Of a stretch of DNA of 14,253 nt, positions 7,138-14,253 are shown piece after piece; the first letter of the stretch is position 1, and the number at the start of each line of letters is the position of its first letter. Where the stretch lies: positions 1 to 14,253 of the forward strand of contig NZ_JAIWON010000048.1 of NCBI RefSeq assembly GCF_020216885.1. The letters run 5' to 3'. This DNA comes from Zymomonas sp. Lineage in GTDB: Bacteria > Pseudomonadota > Alphaproteobacteria > Sphingomonadales > Sphingomonadaceae. The notes under the pieces were generated by a model. It was given only the letters and a program-made list of their open reading frames with translations. It had not been told where the DNA came from and ran no database searches. The position numbers and the translations under genes are program-made.

Positions 7138-7929
7138 TTGAAAGTGGCGCTGGGGCAATTTGCTGTTCAGCCTGATTGGCATGAAAATCTCGACATTTGT
7201 TTTGACTTGATCAAACGTGCAGCAGGAAAAGAAGCTGACCTGCTTGTGTTCCCAGAAGGTATTCTGGCACAGGATATGGCTGATCCCGATCTTATCCCTA
7301 AAACGGCACAACCGCTAGATGGGGCTTTTATTACGCGTTTGGCAGCGGAAACTCTGAAATATCCTACATTGACGATTGCAGGCTGCTTGCCCATCCCCGA
7401 TGGGAAAGACCGATTTTATAACACGCTTTTAGTCATTAAAAATGGGCAGATCATTGCCCAATATCGGAAATTGCATCTTTACGATGCCTTTTCTCACCAA
7501 GAATCCCGATCAATTACCGCCGGCGACAGTCTGCCTCCTTTAGTCGAAATCGCCGGATTCAAGGTTGGCTTGATGATCTGTTATGATCTCCGCTTTCCCG
7601 AATTGGCCAGACGCCTTGTGTTGGAAGGTGCGGATGCGCTTATTCTGCCCGCAGCTTGGGTCAAAGGTTCAGGGAAAGAAGCGCATTGGGATATTCTGGT
7701 CAAGGCCAGAGCCTTAGAAAATACCTGCTATATGATTGCGGTCGGGGAATGTGGTCAACGCAATATCGGAAATAGCATGGTTGTTGATCCGCTAGGCGTT
7801 GCCATTGCAAGGGCAGGGGAGGAACCCGCCCTGATTATGGCTGAACTCTTCCATAAACGTATTGCACATGCACGGGACATTTTGCCTGTGCTGCATAATC
7901 GCCGTTTTTTGCCACCCAAATTTATCTAA
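7138..7929 (+). CDS. ybeM: Carbon-nitrogen hydrolase, YbeM-type deaminated glutathione amidase
   Basis: This 263-residue cytoplasmic enzyme belongs to the nitrilase superfamily. The catalytic Glu-Lys-Cys triad is visible as E40 (VFPEG), K111 (YRKLHLYD) and C148 (MICYDLRFPE). The closest family I recognise is E. coli YbeM and eukaryotic Nit1, which hydrolyse deaminated glutathione, a damaged by-product of transaminases, to alpha-ketoglutarate and Cys-Gly. Supporting stretches are HLYDAFSHQESRSITAG, LPAAWVKG, ENTCYMIAVGECGQRNIG and the C-terminal VLHNRRFLPP. The start is TTG at 7138, eight bases after AGGGAG (7124-7129); no ATG lies nearby, and MKVALGQFAVQ is the expected N-terminus. It may be cotranscribed with the barrel gene. 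Its stop is two bases from the end of the convergent regulator gene, with no room for a separate terminator. Other omega-amidase substrates cannot be excluded. Confidence 0.9.
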   Translation: MKVALGQFAVQPDWHENLDICFDLIKRAAGKEADLLVFPEGILAQDMADPDLIPKTAQPLDGAFITRLAAETLKYPTLTIAGCLPIPDGKDRFYNTLLVIKNGQIIAQYRKLHLYDAFSHQESRSITAGDSLPPLVEIAGFKVGLMICYDLRFPELARRLVLEGADALILPAAWVKGSGKEAHWDILVKARALENTCYMIAVGECGQRNIGNSMVVDPLGVAIARAGEEPALIMAELFHKRIAHARDILPVLHNRRFLPPKFI

Positions 7930-7931
7930 GG

Positions 7932-8393
7932 TCAGAAAACGGGATAGGACGCTTTTTTCCCTTGGAAAATATCCTTCATCACGATGGTCGAAGTCAATTT
8001 CTTGACACAAGACAGGGAAGATAACTGTTCATCATATAATTTCTGAAAAGAAGACAGATCCTTCGTAATGATGTGAAGGATATAGTCAGGCGTCCCGAAT
8101 AATCTTTCCGCACTGATGACTTCGGGAATCGTCAATAAAGCATCTTCAAATATTTGAACGAGTTGTTTGTTACTTTCGGATAAGGTCACAAAAACAATCG
8201 CCGAAAAGGTCAGACCCAGCTTTCTGTAATCAATGCAGGCACGATAACCCTGTATCGCACCAGATTTTTCCAAAGCATGCACGCGCCTGTGACAAGGAGA
8301 GAGGCTAAGACCGATTCTGTCAGCCAATTCGGTCAGTGTTAGGCGAGCATCACTTTGTAGTTCAGCAAGTATTTTTCGGTCTATTTGATCCAT
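7932..8393 (-). CDS. Lrp/AsnC-family transcriptional regulator
   Basis: This 153-residue DNA-binding protein has the standard Lrp/AsnC layout. An N-terminal winged helix-turn-helix covers about residues 1-50 (DQIDRKILAELQSDARLT, LTELADRIGLSLSPCHRRV, then HALEKSGAIQGY). A RAM ligand-binding domain of about residues 60-145 follows (FSAIVFVTL, VISAERLFGTPDYILHI). Members form dimers or octamers and respond to amino acids. It is divergent from a LysE/RhtB exporter 200 bases away, so the likely role is amino-acid-dependent control of that exporter and of itself. The ATG at 8391-8393 follows GAGGT at a long spacing of about 13 bases. It is convergent with ybeM, with only two bases between stops. 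Confidence 0.94.
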   Translation of the reverse strand: MDQIDRKILAELQSDARLTLTELADRIGLSLSPCHRRVHALEKSGAIQGYRACIDYRKLGLTFSAIVFVTLSESNKQLVQIFEDALLTIPEVISAERLFGTPDYILHIITKDLSSFQKLYDEQLSSLSCVKKLTSTIVMKDIFQGKKASYPVF

Positions 8394-8458
8394 GTGAAAA
8401 AATATACCTCACAATCTCGCTAACAAGCAATAAATTAGAAAGATATTGCGCTCTGTCA

Positions 8459-8471
8459 GGGATATTATCCC
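8459..8471. promoter_or_regulatory. Palindrome in the Lrp-exporter intergenic region, candidate operator
   Basis: GGGATA-T-TATCCC is a perfect 6-bp dyad around one central base, lying about 65 bases from the regulator start and 123 from the exporter start. Lrp-family proteins often bind dyads of about this size with an A/T-rich centre. It is the best dyad in the 200-base gap, but specific binding is inferred. Confidence 0.4.
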
Positions 8472-8556
8472 GTCTAACAGCGGTTAAGGGGAATTTTCTC
8501 GCTTCAATAGTCCTCTTGCCCCTGAAATTTTTCAAAATATTCGGATGGTCTTTTTT

Positions 8557-8586
8557 CAAGGTATTTCACCTTGGATCTCAAGGAGA
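8557..8586 (+). promoter_or_regulatory. Mutually exclusive hairpins over the exporter ribosome-binding site
   Basis: Three short segments lie in a row: CAAGGT (8557-8562), ACCTTG (8568-8573) and CAAGG (8579-8583). The middle one can pair with the first (6 bp, loop ATTTC) or with the third (5 bp, loop GATCT). The third contains the start of the strong Shine-Dalgarno AAGGAGAT (8580-8586... read from 8580) of the exporter. One fold therefore exposes and the other partly hides the ribosome-binding site. The stems are short, so a switch is a hypothesis. Confidence 0.4.
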
Positions 8587-8593
8587 TAAAAAT

Positions 8594-9226
8594 ATGCCAA
8601 TAGAAATATTGGTTGCTTTTTGGGCTGTTTCTGTTCTTTTTGTTGTGATTCCGGGGGCTGATTGGGCATATGTCCTTTCTGTTGGAACCAATCATAAATC
8701 GATTGTCGCTGCCGTTTTCGGCTTGGTGCTGGGCTATGTTGCAGCGACTATTCTTGTCGCTATCGGTGCGGCTGCCTTAATTGCCAAAACGCCTTTTGCT
8801 TTGGACTTTCTCACTTGCGCAGGCGCTATTTACCTTTTCCTTTTAGGCATTGGCTTGTTGCGCCATCCGCCTGTCTTACAAGGTGAGGATATCTCCGTTG
8901 CCAAAAAAGCCAGCTATAGTCAGTGGATTAAAAAAGGCTTTTGTGTCAGCGGGTTAAATCCCAAAATGTTTTTATTTTTTCTGATGTTCTTACCGCAATT
9001 TACATCGGCAAAGGCCGACTGGCCTTTTTCAATTCAGATTTTGGCCTTAGGTATCGTCCATACCTTCAATTGTGGCAGCATCTATTTACTGATCGGCTTT
9101 CTGGCGCGGGCTTTACTCAAAAAATACCCCCATATCAATCTGGCACTCAGTCGTTTTTCCGCCGTTTCCATGATGACAATATCCATCATCCTGTTGGTAG
9201 AACGGTATATTCTTGGTGAAATGTAA
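8594..9226 (+). CDS. LysE/RhtB-family amino-acid exporter
   Basis: This 210-residue inner-membrane protein with about six hydrophobic helices is expected to export amino acids or related metabolites using the proton gradient. It shows the N-terminal family signature near residues 20-30 (PGADWAYVLSVG, usually PGPd) and the conserved GLNPKMFLFFLMFLPQF in the middle, with a hydrophobic C-terminal helix. The start at 8594 is chosen because AAGGAGAT ends seven bases before it and family members begin at this point. The frame is open upstream to 8336, but that part overlaps the regulator gene on the other strand and lacks family similarity. It is divergent from the Lrp/AsnC gene, which probably controls it. 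The exported compound cannot be told. No strong terminator follows; an A/T-only hairpin near 9272-9294 is weak. Confidence 0.91.
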   Translation: MPIEILVAFWAVSVLFVVIPGADWAYVLSVGTNHKSIVAAVFGLVLGYVAATILVAIGAAALIAKTPFALDFLTCAGAIYLFLLGIGLLRHPPVLQGEDISVAKKASYSQWIKKGFCVSGLNPKMFLFFLMFLPQFTSAKADWPFSIQILALGIVHTFNCGSIYLLIGFLARALLKKYPHINLALSRFSAVSMMTISIILLVERYILGEM

Positions 9227-9344
9227 CGCGCCTCAAAAAGGAATATCGGAATATCCCAATTCTCAAGATTTTTTGGTAAAAAACTTTTCTCCAAAGGTCT
9301 AACTGTTTTGATGACGCGCGTTAAAAGAACACGCCTTATAAAAT

Positions 9345-9396
9345 AAATGCGCTATTTTGATGAAAACGCCATAGGAAACAGGGCAAAATGCGCTAT
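9345..9396 (+). repeat. 11-base direct repeat AAATGCGCTAT, two copies
   Basis: Identical copies lie at 9345-9355 and 9386-9396, 41 bases apart start to start (about four helical turns). The second copy overlaps the right arm of a CCATAG/CTATGG stem. Helically phased identical sites are compatible with cooperative binding by a regulator; no factor is recognised. Confidence 0.5.
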
Positions 9397-9488
9397 GGAG
9401 TAGGAAGGCCTTGGCTCATCGACAGCCTCGCCTGACATAACATCCGGTTCTATTAACATAGGCTCTTCGGATACTATCCTTCATATTC

Positions 9489-9510
9489 GATATAGGTTTC
9501 ATCCTATATC
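9489..9510. repeat. 8-bp perfect hairpin GATATAGG/CCTATATC
   Basis: GATATAGG (9489-9496) and CCTATATC (9503-9510) are perfectly complementary around TTTCAT. The following CGGTTGAAAATTTTTGG is only moderately T-rich, so a terminator of an upstream transcript is possible but weak; an operator is an alternative. Confidence 0.45.
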
Positions 9511-9554
9511 CGGTTGAAAATTTTTGGAAACAGTCGCTTGATGCGTTCTTCCTC

Positions 9555-9582
9555 TTGCTAGGAATAGAAGAGCATTTATAAG
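9555..9582 (+). promoter_or_regulatory. Candidate sigma-70-type promoter of the lipoprotein-leuS-lptE-holA operon
   Basis: TTGCTA (9555-9560), a 16-base spacer and TATAAG (9577-9582) lie 43 bases before the first gene of the operon. A small dyad, GCGGT-CAT-ACCGC (9587-9599), sits at the predicted start of transcription and could be an operator or a 5' hairpin. No other pair in the gap looks better. Confidence 0.4.
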
Positions 9583-9624
9583 CAAAGCGGTCATACCGCC
9601 ATTATTCTTGGGGATTGTTATTTT

Positions 9625-10065
9625 ATGCCTTGTCGCCGCTTTTTGACTCTTTTTATGGCTGTTGCCATTTTACCTTTGGCTGCTTGTGGACATGGTAAGC
9701 AAAAGAAAGTTGCGGGTATGGCACCTTCAAGAGTAACCACCATCGGTATCAATGCGTATATCTGGCGGGCAGCCTTGGAAACTTTTTCCTTTATGCCCCT
9801 GATTCAAACCGATGCGAATGGCGGTGTTATTATTACCGATTGGTATGTTAATCCGGCCAGTCCTAATGAACGGATGCGGGTGGCTGTTGCTATTTTCGGA
9901 GATGATCTTCGCGCTGATGCCTTACGGGTTTCTGCATCCCGCCAGATATTGCGGGAAGGTGTCTGGATCGATAATCCTGTAGATGCCAGCACGATACAAA
10001 AACTGGAAGATGTTGTGCTGACCCGTGCCCGCGATCTCCGTCGGACAGCTATGTCCGGTGAATAA
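9625..10065 (+). CDS. DUF3576-family lipoprotein preceding leuS
   Basis: The 146-residue protein begins with a lipoprotein signal peptide: CRRF, then a hydrophobic core, then lipobox LAAC with the lipid-carrying cysteine at C21. The mature part starts GHGKQKKV. The remaining sequence ([48 protein letters not shown]) matches the DUF3576 proteins that commonly precede leuS in alphaproteobacteria. The lipoprotein is probably anchored facing the periplasm. Its function is unknown; linkage to lptE two genes downstream suggests an envelope role, which is inference. A GGGG stretch 11 bases before the ATG is the likely ribosome-binding site. It is the first gene of the operon; leuS starts 17 bases after its stop. 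Confidence 0.88.
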   Translation: MPCRRFLTLFMAVAILPLAACGHGKQKKVAGMAPSRVTTIGINAYIWRAALETFSFMPLIQTDANGGVIITDWYVNPASPNERMRVAVAIFGDDLRADALRVSASRQILREGVWIDNPVDASTIQKLEDVVLTRARDLRRTAMSGE

Positions 10066-10082
10066 GAAAAGGTTTTCGATTG

Positions 10083-12623
10083 ATGAGTGAGTCTGGTTTT
10101 TCCCAGCGTTTTAATCCGCATGTAGTTGATGGCCGCTGGCAAAAAAAATGGGAAGAAAGCGGCTGCTTCCACGCGAAAGACAATTCAGACCGGCCACATA
10201 GTTATATTCTCGAAATGTTTCCATATCCTTCTGGACGGATTCATATGGGGCATGTCCGTAACTATACCATGGGCGATGTGCTGGCGCGTTATTACCGAAT
10301 GAAAGGCCACGAAGTCCTGCACCCGATGGGGTGGGATGCTTTCGGTATGCCGGCTGAAAACGCCGCGATGGAACGGAAAATTCATCCGCGCGAATGGACG
10401 ATGTCCAATATTGCGGCTATGCGGGAACAGTTAAAACGCATTGGTTTTGCTATCGACTGGAGCCGTGAACTCGCAACCTGCGAACCTTCCTATTATGGCC
10501 AAGAGCAAGCCTTGTTCCTTGACCTTTACAAAGCTGGCCTCGTTTATCGCAAAGAATCTGCAGTTAACTGGGATCCCATCGATAATACAGTGCTCGCCAA
10601 TGAACAGGTGATTGATGGTCGCGGCTGGCGTTCTGGTGCTTTAGTCGAAAGAAAAAAACTCAATCAGTGGTTCTTAAAGATCACTGAATTTGCAGACGAT
10701 CTTCTTGATGGCCTGAAAGACCTTGATCAATGGCCTGAAAAAGTCCGCTCGATGCAGGAAAACTGGATCGGTCGTAGTCAGGGCATGCAGTTCCATTTCA
10801 ATTTTGAAGTGGCACCGGAAGGCTTTAACAAAATCGAAGTCTTTACCACGCGTCCTGATACGCTTTTTGGTGCCAGCTTTGTCGCTATTGCTTGTGACCA
10901 TCCGATCGCCAAAGCCTTGGCAGAAAAAACGGCAGGTCTTCCCGAATTTATCGCCGATTGCCAGAAAATGGGTACCGCGGCGGAAGATATCGAAACGGCC
11001 GAGAAAAAAGGCTTCGATACAGGTCTGTCACTTGTTCATCCGCTGAATCCTGAATTGAAGTTGCCGCTTTTTGTCGCCAATTTTGTCCTGATGGATTACG
11101 GCACCGGTGCGGTTTTCGGTTGCCCTGCCCATGACCAGCGTGATCTTGATTTTGCGCTGAAATATAACCTGCCGGTTAAACGGGTCGTTGCGCCTTCCGA
11201 GGCTGAAAGCAACGAAGCCATTGGCGATAAAGCTGACACCCGCGCGGGCATCATGGTCAATTCGGATTTCCTGAATGGTCTTTCCAGCGAAGAGGCCAAA
11301 AAGACGGTCATTGCTCGTGCTGAAAAAGAAGGCTGGGGTAAAGGCACCACGGTTTTCCGGTTAAGAGATTGGGGCGTTTCTCGTCAGCGCTATTGGGGTA
11401 CCCCAATCCCGATTATCCATTGCGATAGCTGCGGTGCGGTTCCGGTTCCCAAAGATCAATTGCCGGTTACCTTACCTGATGACATCAATTTCGATAAACC
11501 GGGTAATCCGCTGGAACGCCATCCGACGTGGAAGAATGTCACTTGCCCGAAATGTGGTAAGCCTGCCCGTCGGGAAACGGATACGCTCGATACTTTCGTC
11601 GATTCTTCATGGTATTTTATTCGTTTCGCCAGTCAGCCAGATGACAAACCCTTTGATAAAGCAACCGCTGAAAAATGGTTGCCGGTCGGGCAGTATATTG
11701 GTGGCGTAGAACATGCCATTTTGCATCTTCTTTATGCCCGTTTCTGGACGCGTGCCTTACAGTCTATTGGACGGCTTGATATCAAAGAGCCTTTCACTGG
11801 TCTGTTCACTCAAGGCATGGTAACCCATGAAACTTATAAAGACCCCGAAGGTCATTGGCTGTCCCCTGAACAGATTCATAAAGATGAAGCGGGTATCTTC
11901 TTAACAGAATCCGGCAAAAAAGTGACTGTCGGCCGCGTTGAAAAGATGTCCAAATCGAAAAAGAACGTAGTCGAACCTGCGCCTATTCTCGACCAATATG
12001 GGGCGGATGCCGTGCGTTGGTTCATGCTTTCCGACAGCCCGCCCGAACGCGATCTGGCTTGGACAGAAGCAGGCATTGAAGGTTGCTGGCGCTTTATGCA
12101 GCGTTTGTGGCGTGTCGCTGCTATTGCAGGTGAAGAGGCTTCCTCTGAAATCGACAAGGATTTACAGCATCGCCTCCATTGCTCGATAAAAGAAGTTGGC
12201 GAAGCCATCGAAGGCCTGTCTTTCAATAAAGCTATCGCCAAGATTCACGATCTGGTCAATGCAATCGAAAAAGCCAAGGCTTCAGCAACCCGCAAAGAAG
12301 CCTCTTTGACTTTATTCCGCTTGGTTGCTCCGATGGTGCCGCATCTTTCTGAAGAGGCATGGCAACTTCTTAAAAAAGAAGGTTTTGTTGCCGAAGCCAG
12401 TTGGCCTGAATTTGATCCGGCACTGACGGTCGAGGACGAAATAACTATTGCCGTTCAGGTCAATGGTAAATTAAGGGATACCTTAACCGTCGCTCGGGAT
12501 CTGCCCAAAGATGAAGCTGAAAAATTAGCATTGGCTTCAGAAAAAGTGATTAAAATGTTGGAAGGCCGATCACCCAAAAAAGTGATTGTTGTGCCTAACC
12601 GACTAGTCAATATTGTCGCGTAA
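10083..12623 (+). CDS. leuS: Leucyl-tRNA synthetase
   Basis: This 846-residue class I synthetase charges tRNA-Leu in the cytoplasm. The catalytic HIGH motif appears as HMGH (54-57, in [14 protein letters not shown]) and the KMSKS motif is intact at residues 621-625 (EKMSKSKKN). Between them lies the CP1 editing domain that hydrolyses mischarged tRNA, seen as [15 protein letters not shown] and [21 protein letters not shown] zinc-like cysteine set is visible ([10 protein letters not shown] and [10 protein letters not shown]). The C-terminal anticodon-binding helices and small C-terminal domain end in [14 protein letters not shown]. Length is normal for bacterial LeuRS. The ATG at 10083 is preferred; the TTG directly before it would add one residue. 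AAAAGG lies upstream. It is followed by lptE after 11 bases. Confidence 0.98.
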   Translation: MSESGFSQRFNPHVVDGRWQKKWEESGCFHAKDNSDRPHSYILEMFPYPSGRIHMGHVRNYTMGDVLARYYRMKGHEVLHPMGWDAFGMPAENAAMERKIHPREWTMSNIAAMREQLKRIGFAIDWSRELATCEPSYYGQEQALFLDLYKAGLVYRKESAVNWDPIDNTVLANEQVIDGRGWRSGALVERKKLNQWFLKITEFADDLLDGLKDLDQWPEKVRSMQENWIGRSQGMQFHFNFEVAPEGFNKIEVFTTRPDTLFGASFVAIACDHPIAKALAEKTAGLPEFIADCQKMGTAAEDIETAEKKGFDTGLSLVHPLNPELKLPLFVANFVLMDYGTGAVFGCPAHDQRDLDFALKYNLPVKRVVAPSEAESNEAIGDKADTRAGIMVNSDFLNGLSSEEAKKTVIARAEKEGWGKGTTVFRLRDWGVSRQRYWGTPIPIIHCDSCGAVPVPKDQLPVTLPDDINFDKPGNPLERHPTWKNVTCPKCGKPARRETDTLDTFVDSSWYFIRFASQPDDKPFDKATAEKWLPVGQYIGGVEHAILHLLYARFWTRALQSIGRLDIKEPFTGLFTQGMVTHETYKDPEGHWLSPEQIHKDEAGIFLTESGKKVTVGRVEKMSKSKKNVVEPAPILDQYGADAVRWFMLSDSPPERDLAWTEAGIEGCWRFMQRLWRVAAIAGEEASSEIDKDLQHRLHCSIKEVGEAIEGLSFNKAIAKIHDLVNAIEKAKASATRKEASLTLFRLVAPMVPHLSEEAWQLLKKEGFVAEASWPEFDPALTVEDEITIAVQVNGKLRDTLTVARDLPKDEAEKLALASEKVIKMLEGRSPKKVIVVPNRLVNIVA

Positions 12624-12634
12624 AGGCCTGAATA

Positions 12635-13234
12635 ATGGATTTTAGCAAACCGTCCAGATTAGCACTCCTATTGTTTCTTTGTATGCCACTTCCTGCTTGT
12701 GGCCTGCATCCTCTTTACAAGGGAGGCAAATCTGGGCCGGTTGCTAAAACCCTAGGTGCCGTCCATGTCGCGTCGATCCCCGGCAAACCGGGCTATTTGT
12801 TACATGGGGCGTTGCAAGACCGACTTATGCCTGAAAATGGTCTGCGTCCTCGTTATCAATTAGAAGTTGAAGTTGACGATCGCATCGAAGGTTTGGGTGT
12901 CAGACGAGATAACACGGTCAACCGTGAAAGACGGACATTGCGGGCTCGCTATCGTTTGATTGATCTTCGCGATAATCAGGTCGTTGTTGATGCTACGGCT
13001 TCATCGGATTCTGGTATTGACGTGGTCAGTTCCGAATATGCAACCATCGCGGCAGAAGATACCGCGCTTCAGCAGATCACTGAAAATGTGGCCGATCAGA
13101 TTGTTACCCATTTGGCACTTTACGCCGAAAGGCGCGACAAAGCTGATCATCTTCCGAATGCGGCTACGCCAGCCCCCTCTGAAACGCCTCATAATCAGGC
13201 GGTTCAAGCCGTCAAACCGCAAAATATTTCCTAA
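12635..13234 (+). CDS. lptE: LPS-assembly lipoprotein LptE
   Basis: LptE is an outer-membrane lipoprotein that plugs the LptD barrel and helps deliver lipopolysaccharide to the cell surface. The 199-residue protein has a signal peptide with lipobox LPAC, lipid on C22, and mature start GLHPLYKGG. This CGxxPLY-type start is typical of LptE/RlpB. The body (HVASIPGKPGYLLHGALQDR, then YQLEVEVDD, RRTLRARYRLIDL, DIVVSSEYATIAAEDTA read in part as VVSSEYATIAAEDT) follows the family. A Pro/Ala-rich tail of about 30 residues ends the protein. The position between leuS and holA is the conserved alphaproteobacterial arrangement. It starts 11 bases after leuS with a weak AAAGG site, so it is likely translated from the same mRNA. 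Confidence 0.92.
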   Translation: MDFSKPSRLALLLFLCMPLPACGLHPLYKGGKSGPVAKTLGAVHVASIPGKPGYLLHGALQDRLMPENGLRPRYQLEVEVDDRIEGLGVRRDNTVNRERRTLRARYRLIDLRDNQVVVDATASSDSGIDVVSSEYATIAAEDTALQQITENVADQIVTHLALYAERRDKADHLPNAATPAPSETPHNQAVQAVKPQNIS

Positions 13235-13243
13235 AGAAAGTTA

Positions 13244-14253
13244 GTGAAAAGTAACCGCTCACAAATTGATGCTGCCATTGCGGCTATTGGCCGCGGGCAG
13301 AATGCTGTTATTCTTCTCTATGGGCCCGATATCGCGCAATCTCGTGCTATCGCTGACCAAATGAACCGCTTTCCTGAAATTGAAAAAATAGAAATTTCAG
13401 GGGCGGTAATCAAAAATGATCCGGCTATTTTGACGGATGAAGCTGCGGCGATTTCTCTTTTTAGTGCCGCTCGTTATCTTCGGGTAGAAGCGAGTGGTGA
13501 CGAAATTCTGTCTGCGCTTCAATTATTGATAGATATTCCAGCCATCAATAATTCAGTAATTATCGTCACGGGTAATCTCAAACGAGAATCCAAGCTTCTG
13601 AAACTGGCTTTGGCTGATAAAAAGATATTGGCCTGTGCGAGTTATCTTCCCGAAGGGGAAAATGCCAACCGTCTGGTTATGGCACTTGGAGAAGAAAAAG
13701 GCCTACGGATCAGGCCGGATATCGCACAAAAGCTGGCGATATATGCAGAAAATAATCGGGCATTACTGGTCTCTGAAATTGAAAAATATGCCCTCTATCT
13801 CAATAGTGACAAAAATAACCCTCAAGAATTGACCCATGAGGTTATCAGTTTGATTGGGGCTGATAACAATGAAGGCAATTTGGCACGCTTAACCGGAATA
13901 TTCTTTTCAAAAAATATAGCATTTCTTGAGCAAGAATTAGCAAGCCTTTCGGATGTCGGGATTGAACCGATCCTGCTTATTCGGGTTTTGTTACGTCGAG
14001 CCTTACTGCTGGCTGATTTGGCTGGATTACTGTCAAAAGGGCTTTCGATTCAAAAGGTCATCGAATCTGCTGGCCGAAAAATTTTTTGGAAAGAAAAGGG
14101 CGAAATCGCCAAAGCGTTATCCCTCTGGCGTATTCATCAAATCAACCAACTTATTACTTTTCTGGTTTCTCTGGAATGTCAGATAAAACAGGGAAAGATG
14201 ATTGGGGCATTTTATGTGGAACAGCAATTATTGCTATTGATAAGCCGTCTTTC
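13244..14253 (+). CDS. holA: DNA polymerase III delta subunit, 3'-truncated by the window edge
   Basis: The delta subunit is the wrench of the clamp loader that opens the beta sliding clamp. The frame starts at GTG 13244, nine bases after the lptE stop, and stays open for 336 codons to the window edge. There is no ATG near its beginning; the start VKSNRSQIDAAIAAIG is the expected N-terminus. AAAGAAAG lies just upstream. The N-terminal AAA+-like fold shows VILLYGPDIAQSRAIADQM, DEAAAISLFSAARYLRVE and NSVIIVTGNLKRESKLLKLA. The middle is typical: ENNRALLVSEIEKYALYL. The C-terminal collar helices include GIEPILLIRVLLRRALLLA. Usual length is about 340 residues, so only the last few are missing. Lower GC and weaker conservation than leuS are normal for this family. 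It is translationally linked to lptE by spacing. Confidence 0.95.
   Translation, partial: MKSNRSQIDAAIAAIGRGQNAVILLYGPDIAQSRAIADQMNRFPEIEKIEISGAVIKNDPAILTDEAAAISLFSAARYLRVEASGDEILSALQLLIDIPAINNSVIIVTGNLKRESKLLKLALADKKILACASYLPEGENANRLVMALGEEKGLRIRPDIAQKLAIYAENNRALLVSEIEKYALYLNSDKNNPQELTHEVISLIGADNNEGNLARLTGIFFSKNIAFLEQELASLSDVGIEPILLIRVLLRRALLLADLAGLLSKGLSIQKVIESAGRKIFWKEKGEIAKALSLWRIHQINQLITFLVSLECQIKQGKMIGAFYVEQQLLLLISRL

Larger units (their letters stand above)
9227..9554. other. Gene-free region with repeats and hairpins
   Basis: No ORF here looks coding. It contains a tandem GGAATATC repeat near 9240-9256. An 11-base direct repeat AAATGCGCTAT occurs at 9345-9355 and 9386-9396. A possible stem CCATAG/CTATGG spans 9369-9374 and 9393-9398, and the octamer ATCCGGTT occurs twice. 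Such density of structure could reflect a small RNA or a long leader of the lipoprotein-leuS operon, but no clean promoter-terminator pair shows this. Confidence 0.4.

Noticed and set aside
8336-8593. N-terminal extension of the LysE exporter upstream of 8594
   Set aside because: It overlaps the Lrp gene, has no family similarity and no start signal, while AAGGAGAT directly precedes the ATG at 8594.
9272-9294. A/T-only hairpin after the exporter as a terminator
   Set aside because: The stem is six A-T pairs with a short T-run; too weak to call as a terminator.
11876-12241. 121-residue minus-strand ORF inside leuS
   Set aside because: Antisense to a conserved catalytic region including KMSKS; no start signals or family features.
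12960-13244. 94-residue plus-strand ORF overlapping lptE
   Set aside because: Out-of-frame shadow of lptE; the lptE frame has lipobox and family sequence.
13635-14186. Two short plus-strand ORFs within holA
   Set aside because: They are in other frames of the GTG-started holA reading frame, which is continuous from 13244 to the window end.

Overview
The window reads as chromosomal DNA of an alphaproteobacterium of the sphingomonad lineage. Protein style, moderate base composition and very AT-rich spacers make Zymomonas mobilis or a close relative my best guess. This rests on recognition of the protein families and on the conserved run DUF3576 lipoprotein - leuS - lptE - holA, not on a database match. 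Both ends cut a gene: glyS lacks its 5' part and holA lacks its 3' end. I see no rRNA, tRNA, CRISPR array, insertion sequence or phage gene.

Layout. (1) 2-1902: the end of glyS (glycyl-tRNA synthetase beta chain), closed by a clear intrinsic terminator. (2) 1903-4651: after an AT-rich spacer come a divergent pair, a membrane flippase of the polysaccharide-exporter type (minus strand) and a stand-alone beta-propeller protein resembling the N-terminal domain of plant GINT1 (plus strand). Together they suggest a small glycoconjugate module. (3) 4611-5764: a DauA-like FAD amino-acid dehydrogenase on the minus strand, ending in a terminator whose U-tract lies inside the last codons of the convergent propeller gene. 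(4) 5765-7929: a 490-base AT-rich control region, a secreted small beta-barrel outer-membrane protein, and a YbeM-type deaminated-glutathione amidase with a probable TTG start. (5) 7932-9226: an Lrp/AsnC regulator divergent from a LysE/RhtB exporter, a classic regulator-exporter pair. (6) 9227-9624: 398 bases without a gene but with repeats, hairpins and a possible promoter. (7) 9625-14253: the tightly packed DUF3576 - leuS - lptE - holA operon.

The operon joins translation (LeuRS), lipopolysaccharide export to the outer membrane (LptE) and replication (delta clamp-loader subunit). The accessory middle part is mostly envelope and amino-acid handling: flippase, propeller protein, outer-membrane barrel, amino-acid dehydrogenase and amino-acid exporter.

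The most interesting unexplained structures are two RNA-level ones. A perfect 10-bp inverted repeat can mask the AAGGGG ribosome-binding stretch of the outer-membrane protein gene. A three-segment set of mutually exclusive hairpins overlaps the ribosome-binding site of the LysE-type exporter.
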